Below, one piece after another: positions 47,222 to 57,205 of a DNA stretch of 64,000 bases. How positions within the stretch are numbered: position 1 is the stretch's first letter; every line of letters starts with the position of its first letter. The notes under the pieces are model-generated. The model had not been told where the DNA came from, did not search any database, and saw only the letters and a program-made list of their open reading frames with translations. This stretch comes from Phycisphaerales bacterium (GTDB lineage Bacteria; Planctomycetota; Phycisphaerae; Phycisphaerales; SM1A02), in NCBI GenBank assembly GCA_022446885.1, contig JAKVBU010000018.1, positions 1 through 64,000 of the forward strand. Direction: 5' to 3'. Made by a program: the position numbers and the translations under genes.

Positions 47222-50200
47222 ATGCGACAGTCAATCACCGCCCTCGTGCTCACGAGCACGATTACGTCCATCGCTGGAGCCGATGCCTGGAAGTTTCAGG
47301 CCGAGACCGTGCCTTGGGAAACGCAGACGCAGGGTCAGCAGCTGGTGGAACTTGTGCACCGCACCGCTGATGCTGCTTCGACGCACGCCCTGATTCGATT
47401 CGACCGCCCACCGACCGCACTGCAACGGTCGCTGCTCCTTGATGCAGGTCTGATCGTGGAACGACCACTGGGCGGGGCGAGCTACACGGCCCGCATTGAT
47501 CCGGCACGACTGGACCCCGCATCAGTGCTGGCGGCGGCGAATGTGCAGGAGATTCTTGATCTCCAGCCACAGTGGAAGCTGCATCGCTCACTGGCCGAGG
47601 GCGAAGTGCCGCGTTGGACACTGACGGGCGCCAATGCCCGTGCGGCCAATCCCAACGTGCCCGTCTACGTGATGTTCCATCCGATCAGTGATGACGCTGC
47701 ACTCGTGATTGACTCAGATGAGGCGCTTGCCATCGCCGATGGGCGGGTGGTTTCGACGATGCCGTCCATCGACGCGGTCGTGGCGATTCTGCCTTTCGAG
47801 TCGATCTGGACGCTGATTGAAGATGACCGGGTGCTCTACGTCGAGCCCGCACTGCCGCAGTTCAGCACCACCAATGCCAGCAACCGCGTGATTACGCAGG
47901 TCGACGATGTGCAGGCGGCCCCCTACAACCTTGATGGATCCGGCGTCAGTGTGATGGTTTACGACGGCGGGCATGCGGCCGTGCACGGAGACTTCGGCAA
48001 CCGGCTCACAGTGCGTGACAACTCCGGTACCAGCAATCACGGCACACATGTCTCGGGCACGATCGGCGGCGATGGCAGCGGCAGTGGCGGGACGCACCGC
48101 GGCATGGCACCCGGCGTCACGATCGAGAGCTACGGCTTCGAACAGGAAGGCGGCCTACAGGAAGGCTTCCTCTACACAGACCCAGGCGACATCGAGGCCG
48201 ACTACTCTCAGGCCATCAACTCATTCGGTTGCGTACTGGCCAACAACTCAATTGGCACAAATACTGCGCCCAACGGTTTCCCTTGCGAGTGGACCGGCAA
48301 CTACGGCGTGACAAGCAATCTGATCGACCATGTCGCCAGTGGTGGTTTGGGTGGAGACATCCGCATCGTGTGGGCCAACGGCAACGAGCGCCAGACCGAT
48401 CGGTGCGGGTCCTACTACAACACGACCGCACCACCTGCATGCGCCAAGAACCACATTACGGTGGGCGCACTGAACTCCAACGACGACTCGGTGACCTCGT
48501 TCACAAGCTGGGGCCCCACCGATGACGGCCGTATCAAGCCAGACGTCTCCGCGCCAGGGTGTCAGAGCGACGAAGACAGTGGGGTCACCAGCTGCTCCAG
48601 CAGTGGTGGCTATACAACCATGTGCGGCACGTCGATGGCATCGCCCACGGTTTGCGGCATCAGTGCCCTGATCCTGCAGGACTTCAGGGCGAACTTCCCT
48701 GAGCGCCCCGACATGGCCGGGCACACGCTCAAGGCTCTGCTTGCGCACACCGCCCATGACGGCGGCAATTTCGGCCCCGACAATCAGTACGGCTACGGAT
48801 CCGTGCGCACACAAGCCGCCATCGACCACATGCGGCAGGAAAACTTCGCCGAGAGGACCATCGCCGATGGCGAAGTGCAGGAAGTGCTGGTCTTTGTTGA
48901 AGAGGGGCAGTCAACCGTCAAGGCCACCATCGCGTGGAACGACGTTCCTGCGACGCCGTTGGTCGAACCAAGCCTCGTGAATGACATCGATCTGAAGATC
49001 ATCGATCCCGCCGGCACCACCCATTGGCCCTGGACGCTGGTCCCGGGCGATCCTGGCGCACCTGCCGTTCGCACCGGCCCCGACCACCTCAACAACATCG
49101 AACAGGTGCAGATCGACAATGCCGTGCCGGGCGTCTACCGCGTGGTCATTTCCGGCACCAACATCGCTGTGGGCTCGCAGGACTACGGCCTGCAGGCCTC
49201 ACCGATGCTGGTGAATTGCTCCAGCGCCGGGCACCCGTCTTTGAGCGGTGGACATCTGGCCTGTGGCGCCACGGTGGGCCTGCGCGTGGTTGACTGCGAT
49301 CTCGACCTCGATTCCGAAGTGATCGACAACGTGGTGGTGGATGTTGAGGCATCAAGCGGCGACCTGGTGTCCGTGACACTCGTTGAGACAGGCACCGCGA
49401 CCGCTGCATTCTCCGCGGAAGTCGTCCTGGGCGAAGATCTCATTGCCTACGAAGGCGACACGGTCAAGCTCATTTATGTGGATGCCGACACGGGTGACGG
49501 CAGTGGTGACACGGTGACCGCCACGGCAATCGTAGACTGCTCCCCCGCCGAGCTCCTCGACGTGGCCATCGAGTCGATCGGCGCCTTTGACGCCATCGTG
49601 CATGTGCACACCAACGAGGATGTGCGTGTGGATGTCTGGCACGGCCTGAGCTGCGCCGATACGGCAACCGTCACAAGCGGCGGCGGCTACTCGTCATCAA
49701 GCGAGGTCACCATCGACGATCTCAACGAGGACACGACGTACTTCGTGGAGGTTGTGTTGACCGATCGTGCCGGAAACGAGTCGTCATTCAACAACGGTGG
49801 GTCGTGCTGGAGTTTCCACACGATGGACATCCCCAACTACTTCACGGAGATGTTCACCGCATTCGACTTGGACGGACTGTCCATCACCTTCGATCCCAAC
49901 GGCACCGAAGAGGGATACGACGCGTGTATCGAGGACATCGACGAATTGCCCACGCCGCCGGACATCGGCGAGTCGATCGGACTGGGCGACGACAGCAGCA
50001 CCGCCCGGAGTGTTGGCGAGGATGTCTATCTGTATGGCGTTGCCTATGACGAACTCCACATCTGCAGCAACGGCATGATTCGGTTCGACAGCGGCTCGAG
50101 TGACTACACGGAGACGCTCCAAGAGCACTTTGAGGCGAAGCAGATCGCCATGCTCTGGGACGATCTCAATCCCTCCAATGGTGGCACGGTCCGCTTCGCT

Positions 50201-50593
50201 GATCTTGACGACCGCGCTGTTGTCACGTTTGATGGCGTTCCGGAGTACTCAAGTTCCGGCAGCAACACGTTCCAGTGCGAGTTGTTCCATGATGGAACGC
50301 TGCGATTGACCTGGCTGGGTGTATCGAGCCCAGACAGCATCGTGGGCCTGTCTCGCGGCGAAGGCACGCCACCGGCGTTCATCGAAAGCGATCTGTCGAA
50401 TCTGATTGACTGCGATGCGGTGCTCACCGGCGACCTCAACGCCGACGGCATCGTTGACGTCAACGATCTCCTGATGGTGATCGGGGCGTTCGGGCCATGC
50501 CCGGGCTGCATCGAAGATATCGACGGCGACGGTCTGGCTGGCGCCAGCGATATTCTCATCGTGTTGGCGAATTGGGGTCAGACCAGCGGCTGA
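47222..50593 (+). CDS. Subtilisin-like serine protease (S8) with dockerin-like C-terminus
   Basis: 1123 residues. The signal peptide (ITALVLTSTITSIAGA) and a ~220-residue propeptide-like region precede the S8 domain. Catalytic triad: Asp248 (VMVYDGGHA), His273 (NHGTHVSGT) and Ser471 (CGTSMASPT); the oxyanion Asn lies in VWANGNER. After ~610 come beta-sandwich modules, a fibronectin-like region, and a nidogen-like ELHICSNGMIRFDSGS domain (~930-1060). Two dockerin loops end it (DLNADGIVDVNDLLMVIGAFG). It is predicted to be an extracellular or surface protease; the weakly conserved GHAAVHGDFG after Asp is the less common form seen in the kp43-type subtilases. Confidence 0.9.
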   Translation: MRQSITALVLTSTITSIAGADAWKFQAETVPWETQTQGQQLVELVHRTADAASTHALIRFDRPPTALQRSLLLDAGLIVERPLGGASYTARIDPARLDPASVLAAANVQEILDLQPQWKLHRSLAEGEVPRWTLTGANARAANPNVPVYVMFHPISDDAALVIDSDEALAIADGRVVSTMPSIDAVVAILPFESIWTLIEDDRVLYVEPALPQFSTTNASNRVITQVDDVQAAPYNLDGSGVSVMVYDGGHAAVHGDFGNRLTVRDNSGTSNHGTHVSGTIGGDGSGSGGTHRGMAPGVTIESYGFEQEGGLQEGFLYTDPGDIEADYSQAINSFGCVLANNSIGTNTAPNGFPCEWTGNYGVTSNLIDHVASGGLGGDIRIVWANGNERQTDRCGSYYNTTAPPACAKNHITVGALNSNDDSVTSFTSWGPTDDGRIKPDVSAPGCQSDEDSGVTSCSSSGGYTTMCGTSMASPTVCGISALILQDFRANFPERPDMAGHTLKALLAHTAHDGGNFGPDNQYGYGSVRTQAAIDHMRQENFAERTIADGEVQEVLVFVEEGQSTVKATIAWNDVPATPLVEPSLVNDIDLKIIDPAGTTHWPWTLVPGDPGAPAVRTGPDHLNNIEQVQIDNAVPGVYRVVISGTNIAVGSQDYGLQASPMLVNCSSAGHPSLSGGHLACGATVGLRVVDCDLDLDSEVIDNVVVDVEASSGDLVSVTLVETGTATAAFSAEVVLGEDLIAYEGDTVKLIYVDADTGDGSGDTVTATAIVDCSPAELLDVAIESIGAFDAIVHVHTNEDVRVDVWHGLSCADTATVTSGGGYSSSSEVTIDDLNEDTTYFVEVVLTDRAGNESSFNNGGSCWSFHTMDIPNYFTEMFTAFDLDGLSITFDPNGTEEGYDACIEDIDELPTPPDIGESIGLGDDSSTARSVGEDVYLYGVAYDELHICSNGMIRFDSGSSDYTETLQEHFEAKQIAMLWDDLNPSNGGTVRFADLDDRAVVTFDGVPEYSSSGSNTFQCELFHDGTLRLTWLGVSSPDSIVGLSRGEGTPPAFIESDLSNLIDCDAVLTGDLNADGIVDVNDLLMVIGAFGPCPGCIEDIDGDGLAGASDILIVLANWGQTSG

Positions 50594-50649
50594 ACGCATA
50601 CCCCCGACGAACACTGCTCACCCTGACTGCCTCTCAGACTTGAGACGGC

Positions 50650-51378
50650 TCAGCGCCTACGTCGCCCTACCATCGCAACAAGGGGCAACAGCCCCAGTGC
50701 GCCTGGGCCGGGCACTGCAGACCAGGTGAAAGACACGTCAGAAGAGACACCCGTGGCAGTGCCATCAAAGAACAAAGCCGCGTAGTCTTCCCATGCCTGA
50801 TCGGTGTAGACCAAGGTGTATGCACCGGGGCCGAGGATCCCGTCTGCAACTCCAGCCGCGGCGCCGCCATCACCCTCGATAGCAGTTGTCCAAATCGTGT
50901 CCTGCGTATCGGTCGAAATCAGCGACACTGCAGCGCTGGCGTGGAACCAGTCACTTGACACGCCGCCCATGACCCATGAGTTCATCACAAACTCGATTGA
51001 CCACTCCATGGTCTGGTGCGTTTCGAAACTAATGCTGACCGTGTTGAATGCCGATGCGGCGGGGTACTGCCCCATAAACTGTGCCTCAAGCAACATGGCT
51101 GAATCTGCGGCAATTGTCGCACCACTACCGTCTGCTGCCTGATCTACGGCCAGGGCGCCTATGACCTGAGCCGATGCGCCACCGATCATCGCCACATCTG
51201 CCTCCCACCAGTCCACCGACGCCTCCGTGTAGGTCTCATTGGAGATGTTGAAACTGTCCCACTGGTCATTCTCGTCCCACACGTCCCCATGGATGGATGA
51301 CGAATACGCCCAGGCGACAACATCCGCGCTGGCCCATGGTGTGAACAGGCAGATAGCAGCCTATGCACTCGATCGCAT
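50650..51378 (-). pseudogene. PEP-CTERM-like secreted protein with in-frame amber codon in its signal peptide
   Basis: The uninterrupted frame runs from a GTG at 51282 to the stop at 50650 (210 codons) and ends in the sorting tail PGPGALGLLPLVAMVGRRRR. It has no signal peptide if started there. Upstream in the same frame the text reads AAICLFTPWASADVVAWAYS, preceded by a TAG (51361-51363) and then MRSSA starting at an ATG (51376-51378) with a GAAGAGAG-like ribosome site. Restoring one sense codon (for example TTG for TAG) would give a normal signal peptide. The gene is therefore probably inactivated by a point mutation, or this base is a sequencing error. Confidence 0.65.
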
Positions 51379-51530
51379 GTGAGGTCTCTCTTCCCGCGAC
51401 GATTGTCGCCACGGAGCCTATTGAAAAGATTCGCCGGTCAACAGACAAGCACGAGCTACTCAGAACACGACGAAACAGCCCGCCATCTGGCCTCAAGGGG
51501 CTGTCGGGCATTGCAGGCCAAAACGCAAGA

Positions 51531-51557
51531 AAGGACGCGCCCGGGCGGGGCGTCCTT
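51531..51557 (-). terminator. Intrinsic terminator of the small membrane-protein gene
   Basis: AAGGACGC and GCGTCCTT (51531-51538 and 51550-51557) form a hairpin around an 11-base GC-rich loop. On the minus strand it is followed by TTCTTGCGTTTT, a T-rich tract, about 80 bases after the stop of the gene at 51629-51820. Confidence 0.65.
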
Positions 51558-51628
51558 CCTGGCTGGGTGCATCTTCCCTCGGGATTCGCACACCCATTGA
51601 GTGCGAGCCGCACACTCGCCGCGCCGAA

Positions 51629-51820
51629 TCAGGCGGCTCGCTGCTCCATTGCGAGGGTGTGCTGGGGCGTAGGGGGTGCAGTCTCTTCCGGCTGCGCCGC
51701 CTCGGCATATCGCACTGGGTTGACACGCTTGACCACCTCATAGCGTGTCCACCAGAGCGGGCCTGCCGCCAGCATGCCTCCCGCAAGGGCCATGGCCTGG
51801 ATTCTCCAGAACCGTGTCAT
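51629..51820 (-). CDS. Small membrane protein (63 aa), unknown
   Basis: The ATG has a strong AAGGAGAG ribosome site seven bases away, and a terminator follows the gene, so it is likely real although short. One transmembrane segment (AMALAGGMLAAGPLWW, residues ~9-24) is followed by a basic stretch and an Ala/Pro/Glu-rich tail (AAQPEETAPPTPQHT). I do not recognise a family. It is transcribed away from the efflux operon. Confidence 0.65.
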   Translation of the reverse strand: MTRFWRIQAMALAGGMLAAGPLWWTRYEVVKRVNPVRYAEAAQPEETAPPTPQHTLAMEQRAA

Positions 51821-52082
51821 CCGTCTCTCCTTCCGGACTCTTCCCTGAGCCCCGCGGCGGGTCTCTTCCTGCCCGCCGCACGATCACCATGCCCTCGATG
51901 TGGAGCGCGTCATGCCAAAAGCACAAAAACCTGATCAACCGCCCTGCACAGGCTGCAATCAGGCCTGCGATACCTCGATGACCGAAAAAAGAGGCCGCCA
52001 GACAACGCTGAAGGGCGATCTACTCCCGCTCGAACACTGCCGCCTTGTGGCAGGTCGTTCCAGGACGTAGGCTGGGGTGTTC

Positions 52083-52511
52083 ATGATGCTTGGCCGACGA
52101 GGACTGACGCACCGATGCATCGCGCTGCTGCTGGCAGCCCTGATGCCCCTTTGCTGCTGTGTGATGAACTCCATCACCGGCGGTGGATGCTGCAGTTCAC
52201 CACCAGCATCAGAGGCAGCTTCGTGCTGTACACCAGCGAGTTGCTGCATCTCTGAAGCCACGTCGGCCGAGATGCCAACCGACACACCGGACACAACATC
52301 CGGATGCGTCTGCTGTCTGAAGGCGCCCGGCCCGGTGTTCGACTGGACGGTTCCCGTAGACAACTTCGGTGTCGAGTTGCCCAACGTGAGCCTCGATGTA
52401 CTCGCCTCGATGCCAACCGCGGCCTCGGCCCCGGCGTTTGCCGGTCGAGCCCCCCCGCCTTCATGGCACAGCGCCGCCCCCTTGCGCGGCTGCACCATTC
52501 TCAACTGCTGA
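52083..52511 (+). CDS. Cys-rich small exported protein heading the efflux operon
   Basis: 142 residues from the ATG at 52083 (GTG at 52077 possible). A hydrophobic N-terminal segment ends in LCCC, then come repeated Cys pairs (GGGCCSS, ASCCTPASCC, GCVCCLK): 15 Cys in all, 13 of them in the first ~90 residues. The C-terminal half is Ala/Pro rich and ends CTILNC. A metal-binding or thiol-rich periplasmic peptide is the natural reading, but it could be a lipoprotein cleaved at LCCC. It lies 80 bases before the TolC-like gene, with which it is probably co-transcribed. Confidence 0.6.
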   Translation: MMLGRRGLTHRCIALLLAALMPLCCCVMNSITGGGCCSSPPASEAASCCTPASCCISEATSAEMPTDTPDTTSGCVCCLKAPGPVFDWTVPVDNFGVELPNVSLDVLASMPTAASAPAFAGRAPPPSWHSAAPLRGCTILNC

Positions 52512-52591
52512 ACCCTGCTGCTTGATCACTGCATGCGGCCCAGCCCTGCTGCGCCGTTTGACTTGTGTCCTGCATCAGGAGTTTCTGCACC

Positions 52592-54025
52592 GTGTTCAAT
52601 TCATCACTTGGGCGAACAGCGCCCCATTTGCTCATTTCATCCGCGCTGCTGACAGCATCGGGCTGCGCCAGTCTCGACGCACGCGACGAGATTGCCGCAG
52701 CTGCCGACCTCTCCCGCCGCGTCTCGTCCAATGTTGACGCCGCTGAGCTCTGGCGTCTGCCGGTAGAGGCCGACTCCCCCGCTTGGGACGGCACCTCGCC
52801 GCTCACCTATGACGCCGCGGTCGCCGTGGCCCTGCAATCGAATCCACAACTGCGACAGACACTGTCGATGATTCGTGCGAGCCGGGCCCACTGGGTGGAA
52901 GTTGGCCTGCCTCCGAATCCGACCGTCTCATTCGGTATCGGTGTCGCCGTCGATTCGATGGCCGGAGCTCCGGCGTTCGTTCAGGGGCTGCAGATGCTCT
53001 CCTGGTTGTGGAAGAACCCCCATCGTGTCGCCGCTGCCGAAGCTGATCTTCGAGCGGCCGTGTTCGCATCGGGATCCATGTGCGTAGACTTGATGGCTCG
53101 CACACGCACCCAACTCGCAGCCGTACTGGCGGCCCAGGAGTTGCTGGAATTCGATCGCCAGTACGCCCGGATCGCAGCCCACACAGTGCAGTTGGTGACT
53201 GCTCAGGTAAACGCCGGTGAGATCCCTCAGTTTGAACTCGATCGAGCAAATATCGATCTGGCCCGGGCCGAGGCAGCCCAGGTAGATGCACAACATCAGT
53301 TGTTGCAGGCAAAGCTGGAGTTGCTGCAGTTGATGGGCCGCCCGGAGGCCCCCACGAACTGGCAGGCGTCCGGTGCACTTCCCCCCGAGTGGGTCATTCC
53401 CGATGACGAACTCGCGCTACTCACGCTTGCTTCCACCGGCAGACTCGATGTGGCCATAGCCGCCGAGGCCGTGCATTCGGCGGCGGCGAATCTGGGGCTG
53501 GCCGATACGCAGCGGTTTCCAGAGATAGCGGCCATGGTGTCGTGGCGGCGGAGCTTCGGAGATCGACAGGGCGTCGTTCCGGGGGCGTCGATCACGATTC
53601 CGATCCTCAACAATGGAGATCCTGCCATTGCCCGGCAGGCGGCGATGCTCGAGTCGGCTCGGCTGGATCTGCTCGCCGCTCAGGAGAAGGCCCAGTCTCA
53701 GGTGCGTGTCGACCTCAGCCGCCTGCGCAACGCACGGGCCCAGGTGAACAATCTTCGCTCCAGCCAGCTCGATTCTGCTCGCAGTGCCTACACACGTTCG
53801 GAGGCATCATGGAAGGCTGGCGAAGCGAACCTCAACACCTTCCTCGACACGCAACGCAAGCTCATCCGCGTCGAACGGGATCTGGTACGGCAGTCATTCA
53901 AGGTGATGGAGGCGATGTGTTCGCTGCGCAAAGCTGTCGGTGGCAGTTTCGATGCCGATCTTGACGCCGTGCCAGACATCCAAATCAAACGGCGTCCTGA
54001 GACGCCCGTGCAGAAGGAGGCCTGA
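52592..54025 (+). CDS. TolC/OMF-family outer membrane efflux lipoprotein
   Basis: 477 residues from a GTG at 52592, chosen over an in-frame GTG at 52565 because it has an AGGAG site nine bases away. A lipobox (LLTASGCAS) follows the signal segment. The body is the duplicated coiled-coil/beta-strand layout of outer-membrane factors (TYDAAVAVALQSNPQLRQTLS, GEIPQFELDRANIDLARAEAAQV, then a second half ending RKLIRVERDLVRQSFKVMEAMCSLRKAVGG). It forms the outer-membrane duct for the following HlyD-like adaptor and ABC transporter. The next gene starts two bases after its stop. Confidence 0.92.
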   Translation: MFNSSLGRTAPHLLISSALLTASGCASLDARDEIAAAADLSRRVSSNVDAAELWRLPVEADSPAWDGTSPLTYDAAVAVALQSNPQLRQTLSMIRASRAHWVEVGLPPNPTVSFGIGVAVDSMAGAPAFVQGLQMLSWLWKNPHRVAAAEADLRAAVFASGSMCVDLMARTRTQLAAVLAAQELLEFDRQYARIAAHTVQLVTAQVNAGEIPQFELDRANIDLARAEAAQVDAQHQLLQAKLELLQLMGRPEAPTNWQASGALPPEWVIPDDELALLTLASTGRLDVAIAAEAVHSAAANLGLADTQRFPEIAAMVSWRRSFGDRQGVVPGASITIPILNNGDPAIARQAAMLESARLDLLAAQEKAQSQVRVDLSRLRNARAQVNNLRSSQLDSARSAYTRSEASWKAGEANLNTFLDTQRKLIRVERDLVRQSFKVMEAMCSLRKAVGGSFDADLDAVPDIQIKRRPETPVQKEA

Positions 54026-54027
54026 GC

Positions 54028-55362
54028 ATGTCCCTCTCACAAGACAAGATTCCCATGCCCCCGAGGCACTGGTTCATGCGCATCGGACTGCCGCTGACTC
54101 TGCTTGTCGCCGTGGCCACATTACTGGTCGTGTCAGCCTGGTCGAGCATCGTTCCGGCACGTGCCGTTCCCACGGCAACGGCGCTCATGCGTGAGGTGGA
54201 GACCGAAGTTACGGCCACTCCCGACGATGACGACTCAACCGTCATTCTCGCGCCCGGTTGGGTTGAGCCCGAGCCATTTGGCACGTACGTGGCAACGCTG
54301 GCGCCGGGTGTAGTCGAGGCGATACTCGTGCTCGAGGGCGATGTCATCACTGAGGGCCAGCCGGTCGCCCAGCTGGTCACCGACGAAGCACAATTGGCAT
54401 TGAAGACAGCCGATGCCAAGGTGAATGCCGCCGGTGCGGCACTGACCAGTGCCATTGCTTCGGCCCAGTCCCTTCCCCCACAGATTCGGGCCGCTGAAGC
54501 AGCGCTGCATGCGATTGAAGATGAGCATCGGCGGAAGGCCACGCTCGTTGAGTCGGGCGCCGTCGCGGCTGGTCCGGTCGAGCGTCTGCGACTTCGGGTA
54601 GAAGGTGCACAAGCTGACCTGGAACGGCTGCAGGCGATGCAGGCGGTGGCCCAGGCAGCTGTTGACTCGGCCCGCGCCGCCATTGACACGGCTGTGATTC
54701 AGCGTGATCTGGCCGCCCTGACGCTCGAACGCATGACGGTTCGATCACCGATGGACGGCATCGTGATGGAACTAATGGCTGCCCCTGGTTCCGTGCTTGG
54801 TTTCAACCATGAAAACCATGGCTCGCATGTGCTGCACATGTACGACCCGATGCGGCTACAAGTGCGAGCGGATGTCCCGCTCGCTGATGCTGCTGGTGTG
54901 GGTGCCGGACAGCAAGCACACATCAGTGTAGATTTGCTGCCGGATACCGTCTTCAACGGTGAGGTCTTGCGCTTCGTGCATCGAGCGGATCTTCAGAAGA
55001 ACACTGTTGAAGCAAAGGTCCGCATCAACGCCCCCTCGCCCCTCCTCAAACCCGACATGCTGGCCCGGGTTCGCATTCTTCCCCCAAAGGTTGATGGAGA
55101 GATATCGCGACAGCGCGTGGGCCGTGTGCTCGTGCCTGCCGAAGCGATTGCCAACGACACAGTGTGGATTGTGAGTGGTGATGGTGACAGCGGCCTGATC
55201 GAATCGCGATCGGTGCAGTCAGGAAGCGGATCGTGGGATGGATGGGTCGAGATCGTCGATGGTGTTCGACCTGGCGATCAGGTGATTCTCGATCGCGACG
55301 GGTTGTCGCCTGGCGATCGTGTCCGCGGTGTTGAGCGATCACCGCAAGGAGATGCGTCGTGA
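54028..55362 (+). CDS. Periplasmic adaptor (HlyD/MacA/RND-type membrane-fusion protein)
   Basis: 444 residues. An N-terminal membrane anchor (PLTLLVAVATLLVVSAWSSI) precedes a biotinyl-lipoyl-like hairpin split by a long coiled coil (residues ~130-245) and beta-barrel and membrane-proximal domains (RVLVPAEAIANDTVWIV). It is expected to bridge TolC with the inner-membrane ABC permeases. It overlaps the ATPase start by four bases (ATCG... 55359-55362). Confidence 0.9.
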   Translation: MSLSQDKIPMPPRHWFMRIGLPLTLLVAVATLLVVSAWSSIVPARAVPTATALMREVETEVTATPDDDDSTVILAPGWVEPEPFGTYVATLAPGVVEAILVLEGDVITEGQPVAQLVTDEAQLALKTADAKVNAAGAALTSAIASAQSLPPQIRAAEAALHAIEDEHRRKATLVESGAVAAGPVERLRLRVEGAQADLERLQAMQAVAQAAVDSARAAIDTAVIQRDLAALTLERMTVRSPMDGIVMELMAAPGSVLGFNHENHGSHVLHMYDPMRLQVRADVPLADAAGVGAGQQAHISVDLLPDTVFNGEVLRFVHRADLQKNTVEAKVRINAPSPLLKPDMLARVRILPPKVDGEISRQRVGRVLVPAEAIANDTVWIVSGDGDSGLIESRSVQSGSGSWDGWVEIVDGVRPGDQVILDRDGLSPGDRVRGVERSPQGDAS

Positions 55363-56045
55363 GCAATGCCTTCATTCGTTGCCGTGGTCTGACCCGCACG
55401 TACATGCGCGGCGCCGAGGCCATCACGCCGCTACAGGACCTCGATCTTGACATCGACCGAGGCCGATTTGTGGCGCTCATGGGCCCATCGGGCTCGGGCA
55501 AGACCACGCTGCTCAATCTGCTGGCGGGCATCGATACGCCCACCGGCGGTGAACTGCATGTGGGTGACACAGCGGTGCACGCCTTGTCGCGCAGTGCCTT
55601 GGCCTCGTGGCGTGGGGCTCATGTGGGTTACATCTTCCAGCTCTACAACCTCGTGCCAGTATTGACCGCCTACGAGAATGTCGAGTTGCCCCTGTTGCTA
55701 CAGTCGATGTCTCGGCGCCAGCGGCATGATCGCGTGTGCGAGGCGATTGAATCTGTCGCCATGTCGGATCGCCACGGACACTACCCACGGCAACTTTCCG
55801 GGGGGCAGGAGCAGCGGGTGGCAATTGCTCGGGCGATCGTGACGCAGCCTGATCTGCTTCTGGCCGACGAGCCCACCGGCGATCTTGATCGGGAAACGGG
55901 CACGGCGATCATGGACCTGCTCAAGCGGCTCAATACCGAGGAAGGTCGCACGATCGTGATGGTCACGCATGACCCAGCTACGACCGACTGGGCCGACACC
56001 CTGCTGCATCTGGAGAAGGGCAAACTGCTGGAGGCGGCGACATGA
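55359..56045 (+). CDS. ABC transporter ATPase, MacB/LolD-type
   Basis: 228 residues. Walker A GPSGSGKTT (about residues 39-47), Q-loop region with YIFQLYNLVPVLTAYENVELP, signature LSGGQEQRVAIARAI and Walker B LLLADEPTGDLD are all intact, with VTHDPATTDWAD providing the H-loop. The LolD/MacB/FtsE-like length and the LTAYENVELPL segment fit mechanotransmission-type ABC systems. It overlaps the permease gene by ATGA (56042-56045). Confidence 0.95.
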   Translation: MSNAFIRCRGLTRTYMRGAEAITPLQDLDLDIDRGRFVALMGPSGSGKTTLLNLLAGIDTPTGGELHVGDTAVHALSRSALASWRGAHVGYIFQLYNLVPVLTAYENVELPLLLQSMSRRQRHDRVCEAIESVAMSDRHGHYPRQLSGGQEQRVAIARAIVTQPDLLLADEPTGDLDRETGTAIMDLLKRLNTEEGRTIVMVTHDPATTDWADTLLHLEKGKLLEAAT

Positions 56046-57202
56046 GGCGTTTGCTTCGACTCGTTCCACTTGTGTGGCGCACTGTTCGTCGCAGCCCGAT
56101 ACGCAGCGGGCTGACCATCGCTGGCATCGCGGTGGCGATGTACATGTTCACGGCGGTGGAAGCCATGCGCAGTGGTGTGCGTAGCGCAACCGAGGCCACC
56201 GCTGAAGATGCAACGCTGGTGGTGTATCGCGAGAATCGCTACTGCCCCTTCACCAGTCGTCTGCCACAGTGGTATCAAGATCGCATTGAGCGTATTGATG
56301 GGGTGCGAAGCGCCGTTCCCATGCAGATTTTGGTGAGCAATTGCCGTGCGTCGCTCGATGTCGTCACCTTTCGCGGTGTGCCGGAATCGTCGCTGCAGGC
56401 GTCTTTGGCGCAGGGGGCATCCATTTCGGATGGCTCACCTGAGCAGTGGCGCCGCCGCAGTGATGGAGCGCTTGTTGGCCGTTCGCTTGCCGAGCGTCGT
56501 GGCCTGAAGGTGGGCGATCGGTTCTCTGCTGCAGGCATCACGGTGTTCGTGGCTGGCATTCTCGATAGCGACGAAATGCAAGATCGCAATGCGGCGTGGG
56601 TGCACCTGCCCTTCCTGCAGGAGGCGATGCATCGTGGTGGCACTGGCGGCGACGTGACGCAGTTCAACGTGTTTGTGGATGACCCGACACGCATGGACGA
56701 CATCGCTGGTGATATAGACGCCCTGTTCAGGCATGACGAGCGGCCGACATCGACGAGGCCCGAGAAGGCCTTCATTGGTCGAGCGGCCCGCGACATCGTG
56801 CATCTGGCGGACTTCGCCGGATGGCTCGGTTGGGGTGCCTTGGCGGCGGTGTTTGCCCTGATCGCCAATGCCATTGTTCTGGCGATGCGGGATCGGATCC
56901 GTGATCACGCCGTGCTGCAAACACTGGGGTGGACTGGGCCGCTCATCGGCTGGATGGTGATTGTCGAGGGTGCCTTGCTGGGCCTTGCCGGCGGATTGCT
57001 CGGCGCGTTGGGCGCTTGGGGCACGGTGCGGCTGGGTCGATTCGCCATGACGATGGAGGGCACGTCGATCGAGATATCCACTTCTGTCGGCACTGCCTTG
57101 TTGGGAATCGCTCTGGCCTTGGGTCTGGGCATGCTTGCCGGTGTGGTGCCGGCGCTTCGTCTATCTCGTCGTGATATCGCGACCTGTTTCAGGGCGGTTT
57201 GA
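56042..57202 (+). CDS. FtsX/MacB-family ABC permease 1
   Basis: 386 residues. One N-terminal membrane helix, a large periplasmic MacB_PCD domain (~45-255), then three membrane helices (~265-385) of the FtsX type ending in PALRLSRRDIATCFRAV. Four helices with the PCD between the first and second is the MacB/LolC/E topology. Cys at CPFT and SNCRASL give a possible pair in the periplasmic part. It starts inside the ATPase stop and the next permease starts right after its own stop. Confidence 0.92.
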   Translation: MRRLLRLVPLVWRTVRRSPIRSGLTIAGIAVAMYMFTAVEAMRSGVRSATEATAEDATLVVYRENRYCPFTSRLPQWYQDRIERIDGVRSAVPMQILVSNCRASLDVVTFRGVPESSLQASLAQGASISDGSPEQWRRRSDGALVGRSLAERRGLKVGDRFSAAGITVFVAGILDSDEMQDRNAAWVHLPFLQEAMHRGGTGGDVTQFNVFVDDPTRMDDIAGDIDALFRHDERPTSTRPEKAFIGRAARDIVHLADFAGWLGWGALAAVFALIANAIVLAMRDRIRDHAVLQTLGWTGPLIGWMVIVEGALLGLAGGLLGALGAWGTVRLGRFAMTMEGTSIEISTSVGTALLGIALALGLGMLAGVVPALRLSRRDIATCFRAV

Positions 57203-57205
57203 GTG

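Noticed and set aside
47131-50653. Near-identical 15-16 base strings (ACTTGAGACGG[T]CTCAG) on either side of the subtilase gene
   Set aside because: A match of that length is expected by chance a few times among all pairs in 64 kb, the copies are not at equivalent positions (one overlaps the 3' end of another gene), and no mobile gene lies between.
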